A stretch of DNA of 64,000 bases from Rhodoferax sp. PAMC 29310 (GCF_017948265.1 NZ_CP072852.1:2976001-3040000); one strand, 5' to 3'. Counted from the stretch's first letter, positions 7,950 to 17,735 are shown. Notes: a model not told the origin generated them from the sequence alone. Numbers and translations are program-made.

Positions 7950-8996
7950 ATGAATTACCAAGCCAACCCCCAACGCTACGACACGATGCCTTACCGCACC
8001 AGCGGTCGCAGCGGCCTCAAACTGCCGGCCATCACGCTTGGCCTGTGGCACAACTTTGGCGACGCCACACCCATGGAAACCCAGCGCGCCATGCTGCGCA
8101 CGGCGTTTGACCTTGGCATCACTCATTTCGACTTGGCCAACAACTACGGACCCCCTTTTGGCAGCGCCGAAACCAATTTTGGCGAGCACATGCGCCGCGA
8201 CTTCAAGCCCTACCGCGACGAGCTCATCATCTCCAGCAAAGCCGGTTGGGACATGTGGCCCGGCCCCTACGGCCAAGGCGGGGGATCGCGCAAATACGTG
8301 CTGGCCAGCCTGGACCAGAGCCTGAAACGCATGGGGCTGGACTATGTGGACATCTTCTATTCGCACCGGTTTGACCCCGACACCCCGCTGGAAGAAACCA
8401 TGGGCGCGCTGGCCACAGCCGTGCAACAGGGCAAGGCGTTGTATGTGGGCATCAGCAGCTATTCAGCCGCCAAAACCCGTGAAGCCGCGGCCATTCTTCG
8501 CTCCATGGGTGTGGCGCCGCTGATTCACCAGCCGTCTTACAGCATGATGAACCGCTGGATTGAAGAGGATTTGCTGGACGCACTCACTGACACTGGCATG
8601 GGCTGCATTGCGTTCAGCGCGCTGGCGCAAGGCCTGTTGACCAACAAATACCTGAACGGCATTCCTGAAGACGCCCGCATCAACCGCCCCGGCGGCGGCT
8701 CATTAAAGTCCGAACACCTGAGCGAGCAAAACCTCAAACACGTGCGTGCCCTGAATGAAATGGCGCTGGCACGCGGCCAAAGCCTGGCACAGATGGCGAT
8801 TGCCTGGGTGCTGCGCGATGCCCGCGTGACCTCCGCCCTGATTGGCGCCAGCCGACCGGCACAAATCACCGAGTTGGCCGGCGCCCTGACCCAACTGGAC
8901 TTCACCGCCGAAGAACTGACCGCCATTGATGCCCACGCAGTGGACGGCGGGATCAACCTGTGGAAGCGTCCCTCCACCGACCAGCGTCCCGGCTGA
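7950..8996 (+). CDS. mgrA: Aldo/keto reductase, YghZ/MgrA type
   Basis: 348 residues from ATG at 7950; upstream in-frame starts run through the repeat and are unlikely. Closely follows L-glyceraldehyde-3-phosphate reductase (YghZ): YRTSGRSGLKLPAITLGLW near residue 11, catalytic Asp/Tyr in HFDLANNYGPPFGSAE, Lys in LIISSKAGWDMWPGPYG, His in YVDIFYSHRFD, and the NADPH end SALIGASRPAQI. It reduces toxic aldehydes such as L-GAP or methylglyoxal with NADPH. Monocistronic. Confidence 0.92.
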   Translation: MNYQANPQRYDTMPYRTSGRSGLKLPAITLGLWHNFGDATPMETQRAMLRTAFDLGITHFDLANNYGPPFGSAETNFGEHMRRDFKPYRDELIISSKAGWDMWPGPYGQGGGSRKYVLASLDQSLKRMGLDYVDIFYSHRFDPDTPLEETMGALATAVQQGKALYVGISSYSAAKTREAAAILRSMGVAPLIHQPSYSMMNRWIEEDLLDALTDTGMGCIAFSALAQGLLTNKYLNGIPEDARINRPGGGSLKSEHLSEQNLKHVRALNEMALARGQSLAQMAIAWVLRDARVTSALIGASRPAQITELAGALTQLDFTAEELTAIDAHAVDGGINLWKRPSTDQRPG

Positions 8997-9109
8997 TCGC
9001 AGGGGGCGGACCGGGCGAACGCGACTGCTGAAACGAGGGCCGCTGGCGCCCCGCCTTTCGGGTCCAGCCCCTCACTTTTGGCACCAGGCAGTGACCCTAC
9101 ACTGCCGCC

Positions 9110-9979
9110 ATGAAATCCAATCTTTACGCCCTGTCCGCTATCGCGCTGTGGGTCTCTTTGGCCGCGCTGAGTGTGGCCTTGCGTCATGTGCCCGCCTTTT
9201 TTCTGACCGGCGTGACCCTGATGCTGGGCAGCCTGCTGGCGTGGCCCGCCGTGTTTCGCCAACCCTCGCTGTGGCGCGTCCACCCCCGCACGCTGGCGAC
9301 TGGCGTCGGTTCTCTGTTTGGGTATCACTTTTTGCTGTTCATGGGTTTGCGCATGGCACCCTCGGTCGAGGTGAACCTCATCAACTACCTGTGGCCGCTG
9401 TTTTTGGTGGTACTGGCGCCCTTCTATTTGCCCAACATGCACTTGCGCGGCGTGCATTGGTTGGCAGCTGCCATGGGCTTTGGTGGGGCAGCCATCGCCA
9501 TCCTGGGCGCACAAACCGGGGCAGTGGACACTAAAGACTTCGGGCGCTGGGGCGCCTGGCCGGGCTACCTGCTGGCACTGGGTGCGGCCTTTACCTGGGC
9601 CAACTACTCTTTGCAAAGCAAGCGTCTGTCGCTCAAAGGGCAAGGATTTCCCACCGCTGCCATTGGCCTGTTCGGATTGGTGTCCGGCGCGTTGTCCCTG
9701 CTGTGTCACTGGGCACTGGAGCCTGCCGTGAACTTGAGCACGCAAGACTGGCTGTTGCTGGCCCTCTTGGGCTTCGGCCCACTGGGTGCCTCATTTTTCT
9801 TGTGGGACAAGGCGCTCAAACTGGGAGACGCACGCCAGATTGGCATCCTCAGCTACATCACCCCATTGGCGTCCACAGCGGTGCTGGTGCTTATCAGCGG
9901 GCAACCTTTGACACTGAGTATTGGGGCGGCGGCGGCGCTGATCATGAGCGCCGCCGTGATAGGCACACGCGGCCGCTAA
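9110..9979 (+). CDS. yddG: DMT exporter, YddG-like aromatic amino acid efflux
   Basis: 289 residues with about ten hydrophobic segments and two EamA halves. The phrase VEVNLINYLWPLFLVVLAP near residue 85 is characteristic of YddG, the exporter of aromatic amino acids and paraquat, and the C-half ends SFFLWDKALKLGD...GILSYITPL as in that family. Just upstream of threonine ammonia-lyase (48 bases) on the same strand, so the two may be cotranscribed. Substrate is inferred from family. Confidence 0.85.
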   Translation: MKSNLYALSAIALWVSLAALSVALRHVPAFFLTGVTLMLGSLLAWPAVFRQPSLWRVHPRTLATGVGSLFGYHFLLFMGLRMAPSVEVNLINYLWPLFLVVLAPFYLPNMHLRGVHWLAAAMGFGGAAIAILGAQTGAVDTKDFGRWGAWPGYLLALGAAFTWANYSLQSKRLSLKGQGFPTAAIGLFGLVSGALSLLCHWALEPAVNLSTQDWLLLALLGFGPLGASFFLWDKALKLGDARQIGILSYITPLASTAVLVLISGQPLTLSIGAAAALIMSAAVIGTRGR

Positions 9980-10027
9980 AGCCGCCTCTCACGGCGGTGG
10001 GGCGGCGTCTTCAAGCACAATCTCGCG

Positions 10028-11230
10028 ATGATAGAACTCAAAGACATCCAGGCCGCCGCTGCCCGCCTGCAAGGGCAGTTACAAGAGACGCCGTTTGTGG
10101 CCTCACGCACCTTGTCCGACATCGTCGGCGCGCATGTGTTTCTCAAATTTGAAAACCTGCAGTTCACCGCGTCATTCAAGGAGCGCGGTGCGTGCAACAA
10201 GCTGGTGCAGCTCACCCCCGAGGAACAGCAACGCGGCGTGGTCGCCATGAGCGCGGGTAACCATGCCCAGGGCGTGGCCTATCACGCGCAGCGTTTGGGC
10301 CTGCACGCCGTGATCGTGATGCCTCGCTTCACCCCCGGTGTCAAGGTCGAGCGCACACGCGGCTTTGGCGCAGAGATCGTGCTGCACGGCGACACCCTGG
10401 ACGAAGCCCGTGCCCACGCCTTTGCACTGGCCGAAGCCCGCCACCTGACCTTTGTTCACCCCTATGACGACGCCGACATCATTGCGGGCCAGGGCACGGT
10501 CGCACTGGAAATGCTCGAAGAGGTGCCGGATCTGGACACGCTGGTGATTGCCATTGGCGGCGGCGGGCTGATTTCCGGCATGGCCACGGCGGCCAAGGCG
10601 ATCAACCCAAAGATTGAAGTGATTGGCGTGCAAACCTCGCGCTTTCCCGCCATGTTCAACGCCATCAAGGGCACGCAGCACCCGCAAGGCACCAGTAGCA
10701 TCGCCGAAGGCATTGCAGTGGGCTCGCCCGGAAAACTGCCGCAAACCATCATTGAGCGGTTGGTGGACGACTTGTTGCTGGTGGACGAAGGCGACATTGA
10801 GCAAGCCATCGTCATGCTGTTGGAAGTCGAAAAAACGCTGGTGGAAGGCGCCGGCGCTGCCGGCCTGGCGGCCTTGCTGAAGTACCCCGAGCGATTCAAA
10901 GGCAAGCGGGTTGGACTGGTGCTGTGCGGGGGCAACATCGACCCGCTGCTGCTGGCGGCCATCATTGAGCGCGGCATGGTGCGCGCTGGCCGACTGGCCC
11001 GCATCCGCGTCAGCGCCCGTGATGTGCCCGGCACCTTGGCCAAAATCACGGCCACCGTGGCCGATGCCGGCGCCAACATCGACGAGGTACACCACCAACG
11101 CGCCTTCACCACGCTGGCGGCGCAAAACGTCGAGGTCGAACTGGTCATCCAAACCCGTGGCCCGCAACACATTGCCGACGTGCTGGCCGAACTTGCGAAA
11201 GTGGGCCTGGAGGCGCAGACGGTTCGCTGA
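10028..11230 (+). CDS. ilvA: Threonine ammonia-lyase (PLP), with ACT domain
   Basis: 400 residues. PLP-dependent; deaminates threonine to 2-oxobutyrate. PLP lysine at K51 in FENLQFTASFKERGACNKL; glycine-rich phosphate loop AIGGGGLISGMA near residue 176; one C-terminal ACT domain (about 326-400, RIRVSARDVPGTLAKIT) rather than the twin ACT-like domains of the long biosynthetic enzyme. The short form resembles TdcB/YgkC-type enzymes, so the symbol is approximate. Anabolic and catabolic roles are both possible. Confidence 0.93.
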   Translation: MIELKDIQAAAARLQGQLQETPFVASRTLSDIVGAHVFLKFENLQFTASFKERGACNKLVQLTPEEQQRGVVAMSAGNHAQGVAYHAQRLGLHAVIVMPRFTPGVKVERTRGFGAEIVLHGDTLDEARAHAFALAEARHLTFVHPYDDADIIAGQGTVALEMLEEVPDLDTLVIAIGGGGLISGMATAAKAINPKIEVIGVQTSRFPAMFNAIKGTQHPQGTSSIAEGIAVGSPGKLPQTIIERLVDDLLLVDEGDIEQAIVMLLEVEKTLVEGAGAAGLAALLKYPERFKGKRVGLVLCGGNIDPLLLAAIIERGMVRAGRLARIRVSARDVPGTLAKITATVADAGANIDEVHHQRAFTTLAAQNVEVELVIQTRGPQHIADVLAELAKVGLEAQTVR

Positions 11231-11296
11231 GCAAAGAAAGGGAGGTGCTGAGGCACACCGGACTGGTCGGCATGCGAACCCAGCCAAAAACTGTAC

Positions 11297-11734
11297 ATGG
11301 ATCATTGGATTGTTTACTGCGACGGCAGCGCCATGCCCAACCCGGGCCGCATGGGCTGGGGCGCGGTGATGACGGCACCTGATGGCACGCGCCACACACT
11401 CTCACACGCCTCACAAGCGATCGGTTGCAACAATGAGGCTGAGGTCAGAGCGCTGCTGGCGACACTCCAAGCATTGAAGCGATTGGGGGCCGACTCGCTG
11501 CTCATCCATTGCGACAACAGTGTGGTCGTCGAACAGGTGAGCGGTGACAAGGCCAAACCGGTCGCCCGCTTGGCTGCCCTGTTTGATGAAGCCCGAACGC
11601 TGTTCAACTCTTTCCAGCAAGCCACCCTGATCTGGACACCACGTCACCGCAACGGCGAGGCCGACGCGCTCGCCCGCACTGCGTTGGGGGCGCCTGAAAA
11701 GCGCGTTGCCAAGGTCACTCGAAAGAGACGGTAA
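11297..11734 (+). CDS. Ribonuclease H-like protein
   Basis: 145 residues, RNase HI-like fold. Acidic active site seen as D9 (VYCDGSAMPNPG), E49 (GCNNEAEVRALLATLQ), D73 (LLIHCDNSVVV) and an Asp in HRNGEADALAR near 127. It therefore looks catalytically complete, degrading RNA in RNA/DNA hybrids. It differs from canonical rnhA by a shorter handle region and a basic end (KVTRKRR), and could be a second, accessory RNase H. Stands alone between ilvA and the VOC gene. Confidence 0.87.
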   Translation: MDHWIVYCDGSAMPNPGRMGWGAVMTAPDGTRHTLSHASQAIGCNNEAEVRALLATLQALKRLGADSLLIHCDNSVVVEQVSGDKAKPVARLAALFDEARTLFNSFQQATLIWTPRHRNGEADALARTALGAPEKRVAKVTRKRR

Positions 11735-11749
11735 GGATGGCGGCGCGCC

Positions 11750-12271
11750 TTACGCCGTTTGAGCGGGCATCGACTGGTAGGCACCTGCCGCGTACGTCAA
11801 CTCATAGCTGTGGCTGTAAATTTCGAGGATATTGCCAAACGGATCTTCCATGTAGACCATACGGTACGGCTTCTCGCCGGGGAAGTACTCACGCACCGGC
11901 ATACGTTGCTTGCCACCAGCGGCAACGATTTTGGCGGCCAATCCTTCAACGTCCGGGTCCTGCACGCAAAAGTGAAAGATGCCCGTTTTCCAGTACTCAA
12001 AGTTGTTCTGTGGCTTCTCGGCGTTCCGAAACTCAAACATTTCTACGCCGATGCGGTCTCCTGTTGAGAAATGAGCAATGCGAAACGAGCCCCAGCCCGC
12101 GCCAAAAACGTCGGTGCACATCACGCCAATGGCCGACTCATCCTCGCGGATGGTGGTGGGCGGCATGATCAGATACCACCCCATGACTTCGGAGTAAAAC
12201 TTGACGGCGGCGTCGAGATCGGTGACTGACAAACCTAGGTGGGAAAAACTGCGGGGATAGACGCTGGACAT
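11750..12271 (-). CDS. VOC family (glyoxalase/dioxygenase-like) protein
   Basis: 173 residues starting MSSVYPRSFSHLGLSVTDLD; a longer upstream frame is less likely because the ATG at 12271 is preceded by AAGGCTCG. Vicinal oxygen chelate fold: metal-ligand candidates are His in FSHLGLSV (first strand), His in TGIFHFCVQDPD and Glu in DPFGNILEIYSHSYE. Function unknown (lyase, dioxygenase or isomerase). Divergent from a LysR gene across about 95 bases, the usual arrangement for a regulated target. Confidence 0.85.
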   Translation of the reverse strand: MSSVYPRSFSHLGLSVTDLDAAVKFYSEVMGWYLIMPPTTIREDESAIGVMCTDVFGAGWGSFRIAHFSTGDRIGVEMFEFRNAEKPQNNFEYWKTGIFHFCVQDPDVEGLAAKIVAAGGKQRMPVREYFPGEKPYRMVYMEDPFGNILEIYSHSYELTYAAGAYQSMPAQTA

Positions 12272-12366
12272 GAGCGAGCCTTGTTTTGAATAGGAAGTCC
12301 CCAGTCTAAAAATCTCACGACATAAACACAATGACGCATCGCTGATCATTTCGATAAGATATCGTT

Positions 12367-13245
12367 ATGCTCAATCCTCAATGGCTCCGCACCTTCGCCA
12401 CGCTCGCCGAACTGGGCAACTTCACTCGCTGTGCGGAGCGACTGGACCTGACCCAGGCCGCGGTCAGCCAGCATGTGCAGCGCCTGGAGGAACGCTTGGG
12501 CACACTCTTGATCCGGCGCCCGCGTCAGCTTGAACTGACCCCAGCCGGCTTAGCGTTGCTGGACTATTGCGCCGAAGTGGGCACGGCTGACCAACGCCTG
12601 CAACAGCGGCTTTCCTCGGCAGACGTCGAACAAGGCGAGGTGAGTCTGATCACTCCCGGAAGCATTGGGCTGACGCTGCACCGTCACCTGCTCGACATCC
12701 AGCAAGCCCACCCCGGACTGAGCATTCGCCATCGGTTCGCGCCTGACACCGAGGTGCTTCAAGCGGTGTTGGAAAACCGTTTTGAGCTTGGGCTGGTCAC
12801 GCTCAAACCCGTCGACGCGCGCTTGACGGTCACCCGCTTTGCGGAGGAACCGCTGGAACTGGTGGCCCCTACTGGCGAGGTGGTGAACACCTGGGCCGAC
12901 TTGGAGCGCTTGGGCTTCATCGACCATCCCGATGGCCAAGCCATGGCGGGGCGCCTGCTCAGCCGGCGTTTTCCAGGCCACCCCGGTGCGCACGCACTGC
13001 CTTGCCGCGGCTTCACCAACCAAATCAGTCTGATTTTGGAGCCCGTGGCCAGAGGCCTGGGCTTCAGTGTCTTGCCGCGTTATGCGCGTTTGGCTTTTTC
13101 AAAGCCGGACGCCATTCAGGTCGTCGAGGGCACGCCACGGGTGGTTGACACCCTTTGGTTGCTGCACCGCGCCGAATGGCCGCTCACGGCCCGAGCCGAG
13201 ACCGTGCTGCGTCGACTCCAGCCCCACTTCGCGCTGGACAACTGA
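12367..13245 (+). CDS. LysR family transcriptional regulator
   Basis: 292 residues. N-terminal winged helix-turn-helix (LRTFATLAELGNFTRCAERLDLTQAAVSQHVQRLEERLG) and a substrate-binding effector domain. Divergent from the VOC gene. The dyad CGATA-AGA-TATCG at 12352-12364 overlaps its start region and could serve autoregulation. No good ribosome site precedes ATG 12367. The regulated gene is inferred to be the VOC protein; inducer unknown. Confidence 0.9.
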   Translation: MLNPQWLRTFATLAELGNFTRCAERLDLTQAAVSQHVQRLEERLGTLLIRRPRQLELTPAGLALLDYCAEVGTADQRLQQRLSSADVEQGEVSLITPGSIGLTLHRHLLDIQQAHPGLSIRHRFAPDTEVLQAVLENRFELGLVTLKPVDARLTVTRFAEEPLELVAPTGEVVNTWADLERLGFIDHPDGQAMAGRLLSRRFPGHPGAHALPCRGFTNQISLILEPVARGLGFSVLPRYARLAFSKPDAIQVVEGTPRVVDTLWLLHRAEWPLTARAETVLRRLQPHFALDN

Positions 13246-13342
13246 AGCGAGCAGCCCGAGATAGTTTTGCGCGTTGATCTCGCCTAAGAAGTGGGCGAAT
13301 TGCGGGCCATCAGACCTCTTCAGCGGCGTGGTTTGACTCGCC

Positions 13343-13948
13343 TCAGGCGCCCGTTAAAGCTCGGTAAGCCTGCTGCGTGTCAGGCGCGACCGACTTGACG
13401 ACTTGTTCATGGGCAGTTTGATGGCGCAACACCAAGCGCGCCGACGCCACCGCTTTGGATTTGCAAAACCAGTGGCAGCTGTGCTGCATCAGAAACAGTT
13501 CGGCCATCATGGTGAAGGCCTTGTCGCGGGGGCTTAGCTGGCGCTCATTCTGGGCGGCTGCGGCCAGACCCTTGGCATGAATGGCAAACAATTTGCGGGC
13601 ATCAAAGCTGGCACTTGGAAACAATTGCTCCGCAAAGGGAAAAGCCAGCGCGAATTGGCTGACTCGGGTTTGCTCCGACGAAACCTTGGCAAAATCCCCT
13701 ACAAAGGCGGTGAACTGCTGGGCCAGGCTGGCTTCAGTGGTTTCCAGCAACTGCCAGATCTGCTCTCGCCGCGCACTGTCTTGCTCACCGAGCGCCCTCA
13801 AGTACCCGTCAGTCAGGGTCTCCATCAGCTTCTCGATCTGGTACTTGCCCAGATAGCTGCCCAGCAAGGCAATGCGTTTTCGCTGGGCAATGAGTCGGAG
13901 CGCATTCACGCCCACGGCGAACAGCATCGCCAGGATAAAGAGGTCCAT
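13343..13948 (-). CDS. Hypothetical membrane-anchored protein
   Basis: 201 residues. One N-terminal hydrophobic segment (MDLFILAMLFAVGVNALRLIA) then a basic stop-transfer (QRKRIALLGSYLGKYQIEKLME) and a long, mostly helical cytoplasmic part. I do not recognise the family. It ends near the 3' end of the convergent LysR gene. The 97 bases between them hold no clear terminator. Two short Cys-containing phrases (SCHWFCKSK) are present. Confidence 0.65.
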   Translation of the reverse strand: MDLFILAMLFAVGVNALRLIAQRKRIALLGSYLGKYQIEKLMETLTDGYLRALGEQDSARREQIWQLLETTEASLAQQFTAFVGDFAKVSSEQTRVSQFALAFPFAEQLFPSASFDARKLFAIHAKGLAAAAQNERQLSPRDKAFTMMAELFLMQHSCHWFCKSKAVASARLVLRHQTAHEQVVKSVAPDTQQAYRALTGA

Positions 13949-14026
13949 TGATAGGTCTTAGGTGTCGCTTGTGGAGCCTTGAGTGTAGTCACCTCATTTT
14001 GGATCAGCACCTGGCGTGCCGGGCCG

Positions 14027-14497
14027 TCAGTTCCAGCCGATCACATCGAAGCCTCTTTCGCTGACGCAGCGCTGCACATACTGGCGGTACAGCTGACTGG
14101 GTCGGCTCTGCATGGCACCAGACACCGCGCCCGCCGAGCCTCCAACTGCCGCACCAGCGACACCAGAAGTCAATATGCTGTCCATATTGCGACCAGTGAC
14201 CAGCGCGCCGACTGCCGCGACCACGCCGCCCACCGCTGCGCCTTGACCGGCACGCTGACCCACCGCATTGTTTTGTTCGACGGGGCTCAGGCCGGCCGCT
14301 TGGGCACGGGCCATGCAGGCGTCGATTTCGGCGCGCGCGGCGGCGTCGCCCACCCGGTTCAAGGTTGCGTTGGGGTACAGCACCGGCCGGGCCGATGCAC
14401 TGTTTGAACCCGTGGAGGCACATCCCGCCACGGAAAACACGGCAACCAAGAGCCAGGCGGATACAAAAAGAGAGGAGCGTTGGGGGTGCTGTTTCAT
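14027..14497 (-). CDS. Glycine-zipper outer-membrane lipoprotein
   Basis: 156 residues from ATG at 14497 (two further in-frame ATG codons lie upstream). A signal peptide ends in the lipobox VAGC, so the mature lipoprotein starts CASTGSNSASARPV. A central glycine-zipper region (AAVGGVVAAVGALV...GVAGAAVGGSAGAVSGA) is typical of small envelope proteins such as OmpA-like/Rick-17kDa-type antigens. A conserved-looking Cys near the end (QRCVSERGFDVIGW) may form a disulfide. Role: envelope integrity, inferred. Confidence 0.8.
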   Translation of the reverse strand: MKQHPQRSSLFVSAWLLVAVFSVAGCASTGSNSASARPVLYPNATLNRVGDAAARAEIDACMARAQAAGLSPVEQNNAVGQRAGQGAAVGGVVAAVGALVTGRNMDSILTSGVAGAAVGGSAGAVSGAMQSRPSQLYRQYVQRCVSERGFDVIGWN

Positions 14498-14602
14498 GGT
14501 CATTTGACGACGCAAGGCCGCGAGCTGTTCGGGAATCTACGCAAATTGTGCACGCATGGGTAAAATTCGCAAGATACTGAACTCAAGACCATAAGGACCC
14601 CC

Positions 14603-14743
14603 ATGTCAAAGCCAGCTCACCACGACAGCGCCACCCCGACCGATCCTGTCGAAGCCATTGTCCCCATGATCCCCATCGTTTTGCCCGTGGTTGGCGCCGT
14701 GCTGATCTTTTTGCTGGCGTTTATTGCCGTCAGCATGGCCTGA
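14603..14743 (+). CDS. Small single-span membrane protein (46 aa)
   Basis: MSKPAHHDSATPTDPVEAIV followed by a hydrophobic span (PIVLPVVGAVLIFLLAFIAVSMA). ATG at 14603 is preceded by AAGGA at 14593-14597 with good spacing. Size and topology resemble regulatory or accessory subunits of membrane complexes, but I do not recognise the family. Divergent from the lipoprotein gene and immediately followed by a structured region ending in a terminator. Confidence 0.65.
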   Translation: MSKPAHHDSATPTDPVEAIVPMIPIVLPVVGAVLIFLLAFIAVSMA

Positions 14744-14757
14744 TACAGACTGCATCT

Positions 14758-14865
14758 AAGGTTCACAGGCACCCGCCAGTCTCGCGGAGACGACCTTGAA
14801 CCGTTGAAATCTCTGCAGCCGGCGGCTGCAGACAAAAAGGGCCGCGTCAAGCGGCCCTTTCTTTT
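14758..14865 (+). ncRNA. Candidate structured small RNA or 3' UTR
   Basis: Three stacked elements. Outer stem GGTTCA/TGAACC (14760-14765 with 14797-14802) encloses GTCTC-GCG-GAGAC (14779-14791). Then CTGCAGCC-GGC-GGCTGCAG (14813-14831). Last is a strong terminator. All stems are perfect. This is far more structure than a terminator needs, between a 46-aa gene and pckG. It could be an sRNA processed from, or transcribed after, the small gene. No known family recognised. Confidence 0.4.
14836..14865 (+). terminator. Rho-independent terminator
   Basis: Perfect 10-base stem AAAGGGCCGC / GCGGCCCTTT with loop GTCAA, followed by CTTTT. Ends the transcript of the 46-aa gene and/or the candidate sRNA. 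Confidence 0.88.
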
Positions 14866-15202
14866 CCCCTGCACTTTATGACCCTTTCGTCGCCGAAGCT
14901 CTGCTTTAGCCCTTCGACAGAAGCGCATAAACCAATGCTGTTTTCGCATAACTTTTGCGTGTAACTGTCAGGTAACTTGAAGACAGCTTCATAGAATCAG
15001 GGTTGGGCACGGCCGTTTGAATGCCGGCCGCCCCACACCAAGGCAACTTCGACCCATCCCTCCATGACTTTTAACCCATGACGATGTCGGCCCGCTCAGG
15101 CGGTGGCTTGCCCTTCACCGTTTTTTCAAAGCGCATTCGCAAGGCGATTGACAACGCTAGCCCGTGCATTTCGAAAAGACGATTTTTAACTTTGGAACGC
15201 TC

Positions 15203-17077
15203 ATGAACTCTCCCGCAATGCAAGGCTTGGATCTCAACGCCCCAAGCTATGTCAAAAATGCCCGCCTGATTGCCTGGGTGGCCGACATGGCCGCCCTGAC
15301 CAAGCCCGACACCATTTACTGGTGCGACGGCTCAGACGAAGAGTACGCGCGCTTGTGCCAGCAATTGGTGGACGCCGGCACGTTCAAAAAGTTGAACGAC
15401 GCCAAGCGCCCAAACAGTTTTTTGGCCTGCTCAGATCCCACGGACGTGGCCCGCGTGGAAGACCGCACCTACATCTGCTCCGAGCAAAAAGAAAACGCCG
15501 GCCCCACCAACAACTGGATGGCCCCCGCGGAGATGCGTGTTTTGTTGCAGCAAGGCGCCAACACCACCAAGGCCTTGTTTGACGGCTGCATGAAAGGCCG
15601 CACCATGTATGTGGTGCCGTTCTCGATGGGCCCGCTGGGCTCCCACATTTCCCACATTGGCATCGAGTTGACCGACAGCCCCTATGTGGCGGTGAACCAA
15701 AAAATTATGACCCGCATGGGCAAAGCCGTGTACGACGTGCTGGGCGTGAATGGCGACTTCGTGCCTTGCATGCACACCGTGGCCGCCCCACTGGAGACCG
15801 GCCAGGCTGACGTGAAATGGCCGTGCAACAAAACCAAGTACATCGTGCACTACCCAGAGACCCGCGAAATCTGGTCTTACGGATCGGGTTATGGCGGCAA
15901 TGCTTTGTTGGGCAAGAAATGCTTTGCACTGCGTATTGCATCCAATATGGGGCGCGACCAGGGGTGGTTGGCTGAGCACATGCTGATTTTGGGTGTCACC
16001 AACCCACAAGGCAAAAAGTACCACGTGGCGGCCGCTTTCCCCAGCGCCTGTGGCAAGACCAACTTTGCGATGCTGATTCCACCCGCCGGCTTTGAAGGCT
16101 GGAGCGTGACCACCATTGGTGACGACATTGCCTGGATCAAACCCCACGCCGACGGCAAGATGTACGCCATCAACCCTGAAGCCGGTTATTTTGGCGTGGC
16201 TCCGGGCACCAACACGCTGACCAACCCGAACTGCATGGCCAGCCTGAACCGCGATGTGATTTTCACCAACGTGGCGCTGACCGACGACGGCGACGTGTGG
16301 TGGGAAGGCATGACAGAGACAGCGCCTCAACACTTGATTGACTGGCAAGGCAAAGACTGGACGCCTGCCTTGGCCCGCGAGACTGGCGCCAAAGCCGCAC
16401 ACCCGAACGCTCGCTTTACCGTCGGCGCCATGAATAACCCAGCGTTGGACCCCGCCTGGGACGACCCAGCTGGCGTGCCGATTGACGCCTTCATCTTCGG
16501 TGGCCGTCGCTCCACGACCGTGCCACTGGTTACTGAAGCGCGCACTTGGCAAGACGGCGTTTACATGGCCGCGACCATGGGCTCTGAGACCACTGCAGCC
16601 GCAGTGGGACAGATGGGCGTGGTGCGCCGCGATCCCTTTGCCATGCTGCCATTCTGTGGCTACAACATGAGCGACTACTTCCAGCACTGGCTGAACATGG
16701 AGCACAAGCTGGAGTCTCTGGGCCACACCTTGCCACGCATCTTCTGCGTGAACTGGTTCCGCAAAGGCGACGACGGCAAGTTCGTTTGGCCCGGCTACGG
16801 CGATAACATGCGCGTGCTGAAGTGGATGATTGACCGCCTCGAAGGCCAGGCCAAAGGTGTTGACCATGCGATTGGCGTCAGCCCTACCTACGGTGAAATC
16901 AACTGGACCGGTCTGAACTTCAGCGAAGCACAGTTCAACACCGTGACAAGCATCGACAAAGCGGCCTGGACTCAGGAACTCGCATTGCATGCCGACTTGT
17001 TCCAACAATTGGCATACCACTTGCCCAAAGAATTGGTCGAGACCAAATTGCAGCTGGAGAAGCGACTGGCGGCCTGA
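15203..17077 (+). CDS. pckG: Phosphoenolpyruvate carboxykinase (GTP)
   Basis: 624 residues starting [19 protein letters not shown] at ATG 15203; an ATG 39 bases earlier is possible but the family starts here. Converts oxaloacetate plus GTP to PEP in gluconeogenesis. GTP-type signature: kinase P-loop [16 protein letters not shown] near residue 278, [20 protein letters not shown], and the guanine-binding [21 protein letters not shown] stretch. GTP-PCK in a proteobacterium fits several Burkholderiales. Followed by its own terminator. Confidence 0.96.
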   Translation: MNSPAMQGLDLNAPSYVKNARLIAWVADMAALTKPDTIYWCDGSDEEYARLCQQLVDAGTFKKLNDAKRPNSFLACSDPTDVARVEDRTYICSEQKENAGPTNNWMAPAEMRVLLQQGANTTKALFDGCMKGRTMYVVPFSMGPLGSHISHIGIELTDSPYVAVNQKIMTRMGKAVYDVLGVNGDFVPCMHTVAAPLETGQADVKWPCNKTKYIVHYPETREIWSYGSGYGGNALLGKKCFALRIASNMGRDQGWLAEHMLILGVTNPQGKKYHVAAAFPSACGKTNFAMLIPPAGFEGWSVTTIGDDIAWIKPHADGKMYAINPEAGYFGVAPGTNTLTNPNCMASLNRDVIFTNVALTDDGDVWWEGMTETAPQHLIDWQGKDWTPALARETGAKAAHPNARFTVGAMNNPALDPAWDDPAGVPIDAFIFGGRRSTTVPLVTEARTWQDGVYMAATMGSETTAAAVGQMGVVRRDPFAMLPFCGYNMSDYFQHWLNMEHKLESLGHTLPRIFCVNWFRKGDDGKFVWPGYGDNMRVLKWMIDRLEGQAKGVDHAIGVSPTYGEINWTGLNFSEAQFNTVTSIDKAAWTQELALHADLFQQLAYHLPKELVETKLQLEKRLAA

Positions 17078-17155
17078 GGAGGCAGCCCAAAAGCCGCAAA
17101 ATGGCATGACCTGCCATTCTGCAGAACGCGCCTGACGCTACCGCGCTCAGGCATG

Positions 17156-17186
17156 AAAAAAGCCACCGGACCCGGTGGCTTTTTTT
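17156..17186 (+). terminator. Rho-independent terminator after pckG
   Basis: Stem AGCCACCGG / CCGGTGGCT (17161-17169 with 17172-17180) flanked by A-run and T-run (six Ts), so it can work in both directions: for pckG and for the convergent gene ending at 17222. Confidence 0.92.
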
Positions 17187-17221
17187 GCGCCGTTGCGACC
17201 TGCGTCGCGCCGGGGTGGGAT

Positions 17222-17614
17222 TTAGTTCGCGCCAGTGCGATCGATAGCGGACTGTAGGTCCGCCATGATACGGGGATCCGCCTGGGCAGACGCCCACAAA
17301 CGGCGGTCTGCACGAGCCTGCGCACTGCGTGCGGCCCAATCATTCATGGCGCTTAGCGTCGCTTTGGCCAATGTTTGTGCGGAACCGGCAAACAGGGCCA
17401 GTGCAGCAAAGCCAACCACCCACAAAGCCACCCAGGCCAGCAACAAATGGCCGTCTGCCCAGGTTTCGATCAGTTGGTCAGCGACTACGATCAAAGCGGA
17501 CACCATGGCGGCGAGCAACATGGCGCTCAAGCCGCGGTGACCTGCGGTCTGGCCTGCAGGTGCGGTGGTTTGACCCAGTGGCAGCGCGTGGCGGGTTGGT
17601 GTGTAGGTGGTCAT
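17222..17614 (-). CDS. Hypothetical two-span membrane protein
   Basis: 130 residues. Two hydrophobic spans (about residues 28-47 and 57-78: LLAAMVSALIVVADQLIETW and LLLAWVALWVVGFAALALFAG), then a basic, Ala-rich cytoplasmic tail (ARSAQARADRRLWASAQAD). Family not recognised; similar short proteins occur near Comamonadaceae regulators. Divergent from a LysR gene with 121 bases of AT-rich DNA between, so it may be its target. Confidence 0.7.
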   Translation of the reverse strand: MTTYTPTRHALPLGQTTAPAGQTAGHRGLSAMLLAAMVSALIVVADQLIETWADGHLLLAWVALWVVGFAALALFAGSAQTLAKATLSAMNDWAARSAQARADRRLWASAQADPRIMADLQSAIDRTGAN

Positions 17615-17735
17615 GATTTATTCCTTCAATCAAACGCCTCAATGTGATGACGTGTCTCGATATTAGGGTAAACACTAGGTATCGCCTAATTTATATTTAT
17701 GATGCCAACTATTCATCGACGTGATAAATTGACTT

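Noticed and set aside
15431..17107. Long (558-codon) open frame opposite pckG
   Set aside because: Lies entirely antisense to a full-length, highly conserved enzyme; a GC-rich codon shadow.
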